A stretch of DNA of 8,205 bases from Spirochaetaceae bacterium (GTDB taxonomy: Bacteria > Spirochaetota > Spirochaetia > Treponematales > Breznakiellaceae), in NCBI GenBank assembly GCA_031290405.1, contig JAITNO010000070.1, positions 1 through 8,205 of the forward strand, in the 5' to 3' direction. The position numbers and the translations under genes were made by a program. Numbering within the stretch: the first letter of the stretch is position 1; every line of letters starts with the position of its first letter. This document shows positions 1 to 6,088 of this stretch, piece by piece. The notes beneath the pieces are model-generated. The model saw only the letters and a list, made by a program, of their open reading frames with translations. It made no database searches and was not told the origin of the DNA.

Positions 1-306
1 CACGGCGCGCCGATGACAAAGGAAGAGATTGCCCGCGTCGAGGGCATCGTCAACGAACAGATTGGGCGCGACCTTCCGGTCACGATGGAGGTTGCCGACC
101 TTGAGACGGCGAAGGCGCACGGGGCGACGGCGCTCTTCGGCGAAAAGTACGAGTCTCAGGTTAAGGTCTACACGATAGGCGATTTTTCCAAAGAGGTCTG
201 CGGCGGGCCGCACGTGGAACGCACCGGCACACTGGGGCGCTTCAAAATCGAAAAAGAACAGTCGTCCTCGTCGGGCGTGCGCCGCATCCGCGCGGCGCTG
301 GTGTAG
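1..306 (+). CDS. alaS: Alanyl-tRNA synthetase, C-terminal end (5' partial)
   Basis: This is the 3' end of alanyl-tRNA synthetase, which charges tRNA-Ala in the cytoplasm; this part is the editing domain that hydrolyses mischarged Ser/Gly-tRNA-Ala. The frame is open from base 1, so the gene starts upstream and the ATG at 13 is internal. Visible family signatures are a GEKY segment, the CGGPH motif (the C-x3-H half of the zinc/editing site) and the closing GVRRIRA segment. In most bacteria a linker plus a C-terminal DHHA1/C-Ala domain of a few hundred residues follows GVRRI; here a TAG stop comes four codons later. The protein is therefore a short form, as I recall for some treponemes. The usual Thr/Ser before the motif His is Pro here. 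pyrI begins 18 nt downstream, so read-through co-transcription is plausible. Identity is confident; the natural short form is an inference from the clean stop. Confidence 0.93.
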   Translation, partial: HGAPMTKEEIARVEGIVNEQIGRDLPVTMEVADLETAKAHGATALFGEKYESQVKVYTIGDFSKEVCGGPHVERTGTLGRFKIEKEQSSSSGVRRIRAALV

Positions 307-324
307 GAAAAGTATAACGCTCTC

Positions 325-759
325 ATGCTGATTATAGAGAAGATTCAAGACGGGATTGTCATCGACCATATCAAGGCGGGGCAGGGTGTGCGGATATTTA
401 ACTGGCTGGGGCTGGGGAAGTCGTCGCATACCATTGCCTTTGTGGTGAACGCCGCCTCATCAGAGATGGGCAAGAAAGACATTATTAAAATATACGATGC
501 CATTTCCATCAACTTTGACATTCTGGGGTTAATTGATCCTCATATAACGGTTAACATCATCGAAAACCAGAACGTTATAAAAAAAATCGCCTTGCAGCTT
601 CCCCGGCGCGTCGAAAACATACTCACCTGCAAGAACCCCCGCTGCATTACCTCAACAGAAAAATACATCCCCCATGTTTTTCACCTAAGCGATGCGGCAA
701 GCGGCGCATACCGGTGCGAATACTGCGATGAACCAAGAACAGCGGAAGATTTTAGATGA
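325..759 (+). CDS. pyrI: Aspartate carbamoyltransferase regulatory chain
   Basis: This is the 144-residue regulatory subunit of aspartate carbamoyltransferase (E. coli PyrI is about 153). It binds CTP/ATP and holds catalytic PyrB trimers together, controlling the first committed step of UMP synthesis. The N-terminal nucleotide-binding domain carries VIDHI near residue 12 and a GKKDIIKI segment (about 49-56) matching the E. coli region with allosteric lysines. The C-terminal zinc domain has Cys102, Cys107, Cys131 and Cys134, the same C-x4-C...C-x2-C spacing as E. coli. The start follows alaS by 18 nt and has only a weak ribosome-binding site. The stop overlaps the pyrC start by 4 nt (ATGA), indicating translational coupling. 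No pyrB lies next to it. The middle of the gene is unusually AT-rich for this window: I counted about 33% GC over bases 481-600. Functional assignment is firm. Confidence 0.95.
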   Translation: MLIIEKIQDGIVIDHIKAGQGVRIFNWLGLGKSSHTIAFVVNAASSEMGKKDIIKIYDAISINFDILGLIDPHITVNIIENQNVIKKIALQLPRRVENILTCKNPRCITSTEKYIPHVFHLSDAASGAYRCEYCDEPRTAEDFR

Positions 760-2006
760 TTACCCTTTTTGATTGTTGTAGAATAGTTGATGACCGGTCT
801 GATTTTTTAGGCCATGTGGCGGTTGCCAACGGCGTGATTGTTGACGTAATCGAACTAACTGAATCACTGGCCGCAAGAAAACCTCTTTTTGCAAAGTATC
901 TGATGACCGCTGTGCGGATTGTCAGGGGCAGAGGCGAGTTGCTGCTGATGCCGGGCTTTGTCGATATGCACGCCCACTTCCGCGAACCGGGGTTCCCCGA
1001 AAAGGAAACGCTGGAGTCGGCGTCTCTTGCCGCCGCGCGCGGGGGCTGGACGACGGTGGTCTGTATGGCAAACACCAATCCGGCAATCGACACTGTTGAA
1101 CGCGCCGCAGAAATAAAGCGCCGTTCCGACGAGCTTGGTTTGACAGACCTCCATCCCGCGCTTTCATTGACCAAAGGCATGATGAGAAAGGAACTGTCGG
1201 ACATTGCCGCCAGAACCAAAAACGATTGCGGGTATATGCCTCTGCTCTTGTCGGAGGACGGCAACGACGTCGCGGACGACGAACTGTTCCTTTCGGCGTT
1301 GCGATGCGCCGCCGCGCTCGACATACCCGTGTCGTGCCACTGTGATGTGAATGGCGAAGCCGCCGCCATCCGGCGCGCCATCAATCTTGGCCTAAAAGCG
1401 GGATGCAAACTGCATATCGCCCATGTGTCAACAAAAGAATCCGTTGAGGCAATAGAGAACGCAAAATGGGAACATAAAAAGTTTGCCCTTACCGCCGAAG
1501 CGACCCCCCACCACTTGGCGCTGACGAAAGACGACGCGCTGCGTCTGGGCGAAAACACTTTTGGCGCCGTTGCGCCGCCCTTGCGCAGCGAGGATGACCG
1601 AAGTGCGCTTCTCGACGCCCTTGACAACAATACCATCGATGCGATAGCGACTGACCATGCGCCGCATACAAGGGCCGACAAAGAGGGCGGCGCTCCGGGT
1701 TTTAGCGGACTCGAAACCGCGTTGCCCGTTGTATGGGACACGCTCATTCACCATGATGAATATTCGGTGCAACGCTTGTCGTATTACATGAGCGCATCCC
1801 CCGCTCGAATACTGGGACTGAAGGACAGGGGGTATGTAAGGAAAGGCATGAGGGCTGACATTGTCGTCGTTGACCCTAAACTGAAAACCACCGTAAAGGC
1901 GGAAGACTTTTTCTCGCGCGGAAAGAATTCGCCGTTCATAGGGAAAGAGCTTCAAGGTAAAATACTGATGACCATGGCAAACGGCAGGATCGTTTACAGC
2001 GCCTAG
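756..2006 (+). CDS. pyrC: Dihydroorotase, class I
   Basis: A 416-residue amidohydrolase that cyclises N-carbamoyl-L-aspartate to dihydroorotate, the third step of pyrimidine synthesis. Metal ligands are visible: His72 and His74 in DMHAHFREPG, His195 in the SCHCD segment, His223 in AHVS and Asp300 in ATDHAPH. Asp168 in SEDG fills the place where class I enzymes use an Asp. MANTNP (104-109) and the GFSGLE loop (315-320) fit substrate binding and class I membership. The N-terminal segment before the HxH motif (about residues 36-62) looks slightly longer than usual. The start overlaps the pyrI stop (ATGA at 756-759), and pyrF follows after 23 nt, so the three genes probably form one transcript. 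Related hydantoinase or allantoinase activity is unlikely given the pyr neighbours and the intact dihydroorotase signatures. Confidence 0.96.
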   Translation: MITLFDCCRIVDDRSDFLGHVAVANGVIVDVIELTESLAARKPLFAKYLMTAVRIVRGRGELLLMPGFVDMHAHFREPGFPEKETLESASLAAARGGWTTVVCMANTNPAIDTVERAAEIKRRSDELGLTDLHPALSLTKGMMRKELSDIAARTKNDCGYMPLLLSEDGNDVADDELFLSALRCAAALDIPVSCHCDVNGEAAAIRRAINLGLKAGCKLHIAHVSTKESVEAIENAKWEHKKFALTAEATPHHLALTKDDALRLGENTFGAVAPPLRSEDDRSALLDALDNNTIDAIATDHAPHTRADKEGGAPGFSGLETALPVVWDTLIHHDEYSVQRLSYYMSASPARILGLKDRGYVRKGMRADIVVVDPKLKTTVKAEDFFSRGKNSPFIGKELQGKILMTMANGRIVYSA

Positions 2007-2029
2007 CGAACGATGGATGGCATAGAGAG

Positions 2030-2932
2030 ATGTATAGCATAGACAAGTTATATCATGCCGTCGCCCAAAAAGGCAACGTATGCGTCGGATTGGATGCGGC
2101 AATTGAATATTTGCCTCAGGCGGCATTGCAAAACGGCACAAACGAAACCGAAGCGATGCTCGACTACAACAAGGCAATAGTAGACGCCACGCTTGACGTC
2201 GCCGCCTGCTATAAAGTGCAGATAGCCTGTTACGAGGCGCTCGGCGTCGCGGGCTTGGAGCTTTATTCAAAAACAGTGCGGTATATAAGAGAGCGCGGCG
2301 CCCTTGCGATCGCCGACATAAAGCGCGGCGACATTGCCGACACGGCGGCCCGTTACGCGAAGGCCCATTTTTCGGGCGATTTCGAGGCTGACTTTGTTAC
2401 GCTGAACCCGTATATGGGCATGGACTCGCTCGAGCCCTGGCTCATCGAAGCGGAGAAGCGCGGGAAGGGCGCCTTCGTTCTGCTGCGGACAAGCAACAAA
2501 GGTTTTAGGGATTTTGAGGGGCGGCAGCTGAAGGAAGGCGGCTTCGTCTACGACGCCGTCGGCGAAAAGTTAAACGCCCTTGCCGCGCAACACGCCGGAC
2601 AGTGCGGCTTCGGCATCTTCGGCGCCGTAGTTGGGGCGGAGGCAAAGAGCGCCGCGGAATGTGAAGAGGCAAAAGCCCTGCGCGCAACATACGGCAACTT
2701 GTTTTTCCTCATCCCCGGCTACGGCGCGCAGGGCGGCGGCGCCGAAGAGGCCTCCCTCCTGCTGCACGCGGACAAAAACGGCGGCGTTGTGAACGCGTCG
2801 CGCTCAATCTTGACCGCCTGGCGCCACGGCGCGGACGACGCACACCCCACCCTGCTTGGCGCGGCGGCGGCCGCACGGACAGCCGCCCTCGAAATGCGGG
2901 ACGCCCTCCGCCGGCAATCAGCCGGGCAATGA
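2030..2932 (+). CDS. pyrF: Orotidine-5'-phosphate decarboxylase, type 2
   Basis: A 300-residue OMP decarboxylase that converts OMP to UMP, the last step of the pathway. The length and the DIKRGDI block fit the longer type 2 (mycobacterial-like) subfamily rather than the roughly 230-residue E. coli form. Visible active-site elements are Asp22 in VGLD, Lys62 in CYK, the catalytic D96-x-K98-x-x-D101 charge network, TLNPYMG (124-130), LLRTSNKG (151-158), PGYGAQGG (229-236) and Arg258 in NASRS for phosphate binding. The C-terminal tail is Ala/Arg-rich. The start is 23 nt after pyrC; the ribosome-binding site is weak (GGATGG about 10 nt upstream). The 3' end overlaps the convergent batB-like gene by 15 nt. 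pyrD, pyrK and pyrE do not follow. Confidence 0.95.
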   Translation: MYSIDKLYHAVAQKGNVCVGLDAAIEYLPQAALQNGTNETEAMLDYNKAIVDATLDVAACYKVQIACYEALGVAGLELYSKTVRYIRERGALAIADIKRGDIADTAARYAKAHFSGDFEADFVTLNPYMGMDSLEPWLIEAEKRGKGAFVLLRTSNKGFRDFEGRQLKEGGFVYDAVGEKLNALAAQHAGQCGFGIFGAVVGAEAKSAAECEEAKALRATYGNLFFLIPGYGAQGGGAEEASLLLHADKNGGVVNASRSILTAWRHGADDAHPTLLGAAAAARTAALEMRDALRRQSAGQ

Positions 2933-3991
2933 TGTTGTCCGCGCGCTTTTCTTCGCCGCCATCGATAGGAGGAGGAACACCATGCCCGCAACAACGAAAA
3001 TATGCCAGAGCGCGCCCGACTCTTCACGGAAAACCCAGGATGAATTTTCGGCAAGCGGGAAGATCTTTTCGGCGATAAGATTTACGGCGTCGTCGCGGTT
3101 GCCGTCGATGTAGGCGCCGCCGCCCCGTTCCACCGCGCTTTTAAGCGCATCGGCGCGGAGAAAGCTCCGCACCAGGACATTTTCACCGCCTGAGGGAGCG
3201 TCGCCGTTTTCGGGGATGAGCGCCCCCTGCGCCGAGCCCAAACCGACGGCAATCACGGAAACATCGTCCCGCATCAGACGTTCCATCGACGAAAAGAGCG
3301 ACCCCTCGAGGCCTTCCCCGTCGGTAAAGAGGACGATCTGCCTGCCCGCAGGGGAATCCTCCAAAAATCCGTTTCCCGCCGCGTCCAGAAGCCGTTCAAG
3401 GTTCGTCCCCCATGAGTTCATCGTTGAGCTTGAAAGGGCGTCCAAAACGGCCAGAACCGCCTCGCCGTCCGAGCTCACCGGCACGGCTAAGACGCCTCGC
3501 CCCTTCCCGATGGCAAGTCCAAAGCGCAGAAACACCGAGCCGCCCACGGCGGAATCCCCAGACCCTTCGACCAAGTTGCGGGCGATCCACCGTGACCGCT
3601 CCAGGCGGGTGGACGCGTTTTTGCCGGCTTCGTCGCCTGAATCCGGCATCGAAGCCGCATCCCGTACATTCATGCTGCGCGAAATGTCCATCGCAAGCAC
3701 GACGTCGCAGCCGCGTTGGAATTCGCGGACAAGGCGGCTTCCCATGCGCGGGTCGGCAAGAGCGGCAATCTGCGCCCCCAGAAACAACAGGAAGAAGACC
3801 GACGAGAACACATACCGCGTACGCAGCAGGGACGCGCCGTTCCCTCCGGCATTCAAGGCCGACGGCGCGCCGGAGATCAGCCTGGAAATAAGCAGAAACC
3901 GCTGCTTGTAACGCAAAAACATGAGGGCCGCCACGGGGATGAGCGCCAAAAGCCAGACAAGCCGGTCAGGTTCGTTCATCGTGAAGTTCAT
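2918..3991 (-). CDS. BatB-like membrane-anchored VWA domain protein
   Basis: A 357-residue protein resembling BatB of the Bacteroides aerotolerance (Bat) family. Predicted layout: membrane segments at about 11-27 and 60-79, a VWA domain at about 94-310, and a C-terminal membrane segment at about 328-346. The MIDAS metal site looks intact: D102-x-S104-x-S106 (DISRS), Thr196 in WGTN and Asp224 in TDGE. A short polar insert (about 111-127) follows the MIDAS strand. The exact role of Bat proteins is not settled; they are usually described as envelope stress or aerotolerance factors linked to MoxR ATPases. The start is taken at 3991 because ATGA overlaps the stop of the upstream batA-like gene; an ATG at 3979 is possible but lacks a ribosome-binding site. 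It is the last gene of its block and runs 15 nt into pyrF. Confidence 0.85.
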   Translation of the reverse strand: MNFTMNEPDRLVWLLALIPVAALMFLRYKQRFLLISRLISGAPSALNAGGNGASLLRTRYVFSSVFFLLFLGAQIAALADPRMGSRLVREFQRGCDVVLAMDISRSMNVRDAASMPDSGDEAGKNASTRLERSRWIARNLVEGSGDSAVGGSVFLRFGLAIGKGRGVLAVPVSSDGEAVLAVLDALSSSTMNSWGTNLERLLDAAGNGFLEDSPAGRQIVLFTDGEGLEGSLFSSMERLMRDDVSVIAVGLGSAQGALIPENGDAPSGGENVLVRSFLRADALKSAVERGGGAYIDGNRDDAVNLIAEKIFPLAENSSWVFREESGALWHIFVVAGMVFLLLSMAAKKSARTTSLPG

Positions 3992-4992
3992 AAAAACGCC
4001 CCAAGCATGACTTTTTTTATAACGACGCCGGCAATGCTGATGAGGACGCCGACGACAATCAGTGCGTTGTGCGCGGGGGTTCGCTTTCCCCGGACGCCTG
4101 AGCGGATTACCGTGATTTCAGACTTGTTCACGCGGGAAAAGGCCTCCTCAAAGGCATCGGCGGACGGGGCGGGGATGAAGACCCCGTTTCCGGCGCGCGC
4201 CATTTTCATCAGCGCATCGGGGTTGAAACGCGAATCGAACGAGCCGGTTCGCCTGACGTGGGTGAAAGGATCCACGTAGTCGATGGGAACTTCTCCCGTC
4301 GACCCCACCGCGATGACGTAAAACGAGGCACCCACGCCTGCAAGCGCCGCGGCGGCCGTCTCGGGATGAATCGAGCCGGCGTTGTTTTCCCCGTCGGTGA
4401 TCAGCACGACGGCTTTGCGCGGCGCGGTCGAAGCGCGCAGGTGCAGCGCGGCGACGGAGATTCCTTCGCCCAGCGCCGTGCCGTCTCCCATCTCGCCGAT
4501 TTTCAGGTTATCCAGTCTGGCAAAAAGCGCGTTTTTATCCGTCGTCGGCGGCAAGAGGAGCGCCGCGTCGTTGCCGAGAGCGGCGAGTCCGATGGCGTCG
4601 GCGGGCCGCCGCTTGGAAAAATCCTTCATGAGGCTGCGCGCCGCGTCGAACCGGCTCATCCCTCCGATGTCCAGTCCGGCCATGCTTGGACTGTCGTCGA
4701 GCACGAAGAGGATGTCCGCGCCGCGGTCGAGGTACACGACTACATTGGAAATCAGCACGGGCCCTGAGGCGGCGAGCGTCAAGACGACCAGCCCCGCCAT
4801 CTCCAAAAGACGTGCGAGGCGATTAAGCAGGCAGCCGCGAAGAGGAGCCTTAAAAGCCTCGCCCCCCGGCGGACCAAGCGACAGCGAAAGGCTGAACGCG
4901 TCTCGAAAGAATCTCCTGCCCACGATGAGCGCAAACGGAAAAAGCATCGCGGCAAGAACAAAAATCGGCCTGTCAAAAACAATATGCGACAT
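3988..4992 (-). CDS. BatA-like membrane-anchored VWA domain protein
   Basis: A 334-residue BatA-like protein. Membrane segments are predicted at about 10-26 and 63-83, then a VWA domain at about 92-290, then a C-terminal membrane segment at about 309-326. MIDAS residues are present: D99-x-S101-x-S103 (DDSPS), Thr172 in DGTALG and Asp200 in TDGENN. The start at 4992 (MSHIVFDRP) is chosen because BatA proteins typically begin with a short stretch ending in a Phe/Pro pair just before the first membrane helix. The frame stays open to about 5118 with a possible GTG at 5073, but that would add a 27-residue polar tail with no family support. No convincing ribosome-binding site precedes 4992, so the start is the least certain part. 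It is coupled to the batB-like gene by a 4-nt overlap and separated from exbD by 290 nt of structured intergenic DNA. Confidence 0.84.
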   Translation of the reverse strand: MSHIVFDRPIFVLAAMLFPFALIVGRRFFRDAFSLSLSLGPPGGEAFKAPLRGCLLNRLARLLEMAGLVVLTLAASGPVLISNVVVYLDRGADILFVLDDSPSMAGLDIGGMSRFDAARSLMKDFSKRRPADAIGLAALGNDAALLLPPTTDKNALFARLDNLKIGEMGDGTALGEGISVAALHLRASTAPRKAVVLITDGENNAGSIHPETAAAALAGVGASFYVIAVGSTGEVPIDYVDPFTHVRRTGSFDSRFNPDALMKMARAGNGVFIPAPSADAFEEAFSRVNKSEITVIRSGVRGKRTPAHNALIVVGVLISIAGVVIKKVMLGAFL

Positions 4993-5090
4993 ACGGCCAG
5001 CATACGCCAAAAGGAGGGGGAAGTCACGCCCCCGAGCTCCAGCCGGGTGCGCTTCCAAATTCGGGGCCGGCACGGTTGCCGCGCATTGTG

Positions 5091-5108
5091 TTGCCTCGCA
5101 TGAGGCAA
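5091..5108. repeat. Perfect inverted repeat, 7-bp arms, 4-nt loop
   Basis: Arms TTGCCTC (5091-5097) and GAGGCAA (5102-5108) flank a GCAT loop. No T-run follows on either strand, so it does not look like an intrinsic terminator. It sits immediately after the five-codon ORF stop on the minus strand and about 100 nt before the batA-like start, where an RNA hairpin could affect expression of the Bat-like pair. Confidence 0.55.
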
Positions 5109-5126
5109 TCAGCGTGTCCTAGACAT
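5109..5126 (-). other. Possible five-codon leader ORF upstream of the batA-like gene
   Basis: On the minus strand a strong Shine-Dalgarno GGAGGA (5139-5134) lies 7 nt before an ATG at 5126, which opens the reading frame MSRTR followed by TGA. The stop abuts the hairpin at 5091-5108. An SD-start-stop-hairpin order resembles a leader peptide, but it could equally be the remnant of a frameshifted 5' end of a longer gene. It is in a different frame from the batA-like gene. This is the best ribosome-binding site in the 290-nt gap, which makes it odd that it leads nowhere. Confidence 0.25.
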
Positions 5127-5159
5127 ACGGCATTCCTCCATAACAGAAATTATTTTTGC

Positions 5160-5182
5160 GTTCCAAGCCCGCAGGTTGGAAC
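5160..5182. repeat. Perfect inverted repeat, 7-bp arms, 9-nt spacer
   Basis: Arms GTTCCAA (5160-5166) and TTGGAAC (5176-5182) are exact reverse complements. The spacer contains CC and GG that could extend the stem with one bulged base. Neither strand shows a following T-run. It could be an operator-type dyad for a dimeric regulator of the batA-batB pair or simply an RNA hairpin; the sequence does not decide. Confidence 0.5.
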
Positions 5183-5218
5183 ATAGAATAGCTGATCTCA
5201 TTGATTGCCCGCCTCGTT

Positions 5219-5255
5219 CGGCGCACCGCCAGACCCGCGCGGTGCACCGCCGGAC
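5219..5255. repeat. Two-copy 16-bp direct repeat, 21-bp period, with 12-bp palindrome
   Basis: A 16-bp unit at 5219-5234 recurs at 5240-5255 with two mismatches (cggcgcaccgccagac versus cggtgcaccgccggac). The second copy forms, with the base before it, the perfect palindrome GCGGTGCACCGC at 5239-5250. The first unit can also pair with part of the second (5223-5229 with 5239-5245). The 21-bp period is about two helical turns, compatible with tandem protein binding on one DNA face or with a palindromic repeat-element remnant. Confidence 0.5.
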
Positions 5256-5282
5256 TTGGGTGGCGCCCTCCTCGTCTGCGCC

Positions 5283-5687
5283 TTATTGCGCGGCGTCTTT
5301 GACGACGAGGCTTACCGACCGGTATTGGAACCGCTTCAGGATGTCGAGCCCTGAGTTTACAAACATAAAGGGCGTGTCGCGGTCGACGATAAAATGGATG
5401 CGCGTGTCGGGGGCGTCCCTGGAGAGGCTCTCCACTGCGGCTTCCACCTCGCCGAAAGTTGCGCTGTCTCCGTCAAGGTACGCGTTTCCCGTTTTGTCTA
5501 TCCATAGTTCAAGGTTTTGTTCGGCGCTGGTTTTGGCGCTTGCGTCGCCCACGGGGTAATCGATGTGAACCTCCTTGCGGTAGTTGATGAGGGAAACAAG
5601 CATGATAAAGATGAGCAGCAGGAAAGCCACGTCCGACATGGAGTTCAGGGGAACGGTGAAGGCTTTCCGCTCGCGTTTTATATTCAT
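5283..5687 (-). CDS. exbD: ExbD/TolR family transport protein (second copy)
   Basis: A 134-residue ExbD-type protein: short basic cytoplasmic N-terminus, one membrane helix at about 19-36 with the proton-relevant Asp19 (SMSDVAF), then a periplasmic domain. Family-like elements in the periplasmic domain are LWIDKTGNAYLDG (61-73) and the HFIVDRDTPF stretch (98-107). With ExbB it would form the proton-driven motor that energises TonB. The start at 5687 is supported by a good ribosome-binding site (AGAGGA, 6-nt spacing) and by the 4-nt ATGA overlap with the preceding exbD; upstream extension of the frame to 5771 merely overlaps that gene. It is the same length as the first ExbD, but the sequences clearly differ beyond the membrane segment. 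A TolR role cannot be excluded, though the adjacent TonB favours ExbD. Confidence 0.88.
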   Translation of the reverse strand: MNIKRERKAFTVPLNSMSDVAFLLLIFIMLVSLINYRKEVHIDYPVGDASAKTSAEQNLELWIDKTGNAYLDGDSATFGEVEAAVESLSRDAPDTRIHFIVDRDTPFMFVNSGLDILKRFQYRSVSLVVKDAAQ

Positions 5688-6088
5688 GGAACGTCCTCTT
5701 TCATGGAAAAGGAAAAGGCTTCCACGTTGAGCTTTTGCGCTGTTTCCACAAACGACACGACGTGCTGCCACGGGGTGAAGGGCGAGATGGAGAGCATCAC
5801 CGCCAGCTCGGCGTTGGCGGCAAGGCCGCTCTCTATGACGCGCTCCGTTTCGGCGGGAACGACGACGGCGCCCCGGTACAGCGTTTGACCGGCGTCGTCC
5901 AGTTCAAAGCGCAGCAAATCCTCCCGCCTGACCGTCCGCGTGGAGTCTTTTGCGGGAAGGTGCATCAAAAATCCTTTGTTGATGTTGAAGCCGGCGATGA
6001 CAATAAAGTAGATGATCAGCAAAAACGCTATGTCGCTTGAAGCGCTGGAGTCGGCGAATCCGGCGCGTTTTGTGCGGCGCAACCTCAT
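5684..6088 (-). CDS. exbD: ExbD/TolR family transport protein (first copy)
   Basis: A 134-residue ExbD-type protein. A basic N-terminus (RLRRTKR) is followed by a single membrane helix at about 18-35 containing Asp19 in SSDIAF, the position of the essential membrane aspartate in ExbD/TolR. LMHLP (41-45) just after the helix is a typical ExbD feature. The periplasmic part (46-134) is more divergent than that of the second copy and lacks the clear DRDTPF-like stretch. The start overlaps the exbB stop by 4 nt (ATGA), has an AAAGGA ribosome-binding site with 6-nt spacing, and its own stop overlaps the next exbD start by 4 nt. All three motor genes are therefore probably translationally coupled. 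Confidence 0.88.
   Translation of the reverse strand: MRLRRTKRAGFADSSASSDIAFLLIIYFIVIAGFNINKGFLMHLPAKDSTRTVRREDLLRFELDDAGQTLYRGAVVVPAETERVIESGLAANAELAVMLSISPFTPWQHVVSFVETAQKLNVEAFSFSMKEDVP

Larger units (their letters stand above)
4993..5282. other. 290-nt structured intergenic region between exbD2 and the batA-like gene
   Basis: I find no convincing gene here on either strand. On the minus strand, going from the exbD2 stop towards batA, it holds a GC-rich direct repeat with a 12-bp palindrome (5219-5255), a perfect 7-bp inverted repeat (5160-5182), and an AT-rich patch (about 5141-5158). These are followed by a strong GGAGGA ribosome-binding site leading to a five-codon ORF, and then a second 7-bp hairpin (5091-5108). 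This could be the promoter/leader region of the batA-batB pair, or a decayed gene. A poor promoter-like pair (TTGGAA, 17 nt, TTATGG on the minus strand, within 5136-5180) is visible, but the match is too weak to call. Confidence 0.5.

Noticed and set aside
752..1747. 331-codon minus-strand open frame opposite pyrC
   Set aside because: It lies wholly against pyrC, is Ser/Ala/Arg-rich with no recognisable domain, and is the antisense shadow expected of a GC-rich gene.
4993..5073. Upstream extension of the batA-like gene to a GTG at 5073
   Set aside because: It adds 27 polar residues before a typical BatA start and has no ribosome-binding site; the frame is closed by a TAG at 5119-5121.
4382..5122. 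246-codon plus-strand open frame opposite the batA-like gene, and a similar one at 6037-6774 opposite exbB
   Set aside because: Low-complexity Arg/Ser/Pro or His/Arg-rich translations opposite genes with clear domains; no family features.
5160..5182. Inverted repeat as an intrinsic terminator after exbD2
   Set aside because: No T-run follows the stem on either strand; the minus strand continues with an A-rich stretch.
5688..5771. Upstream extension of the second exbD to 5771
   Set aside because: It would overlap the first exbD by 88 nt, whereas the ATG at 5687 has a good ribosome-binding site, an ATGA overlap and a family-typical N-terminus.
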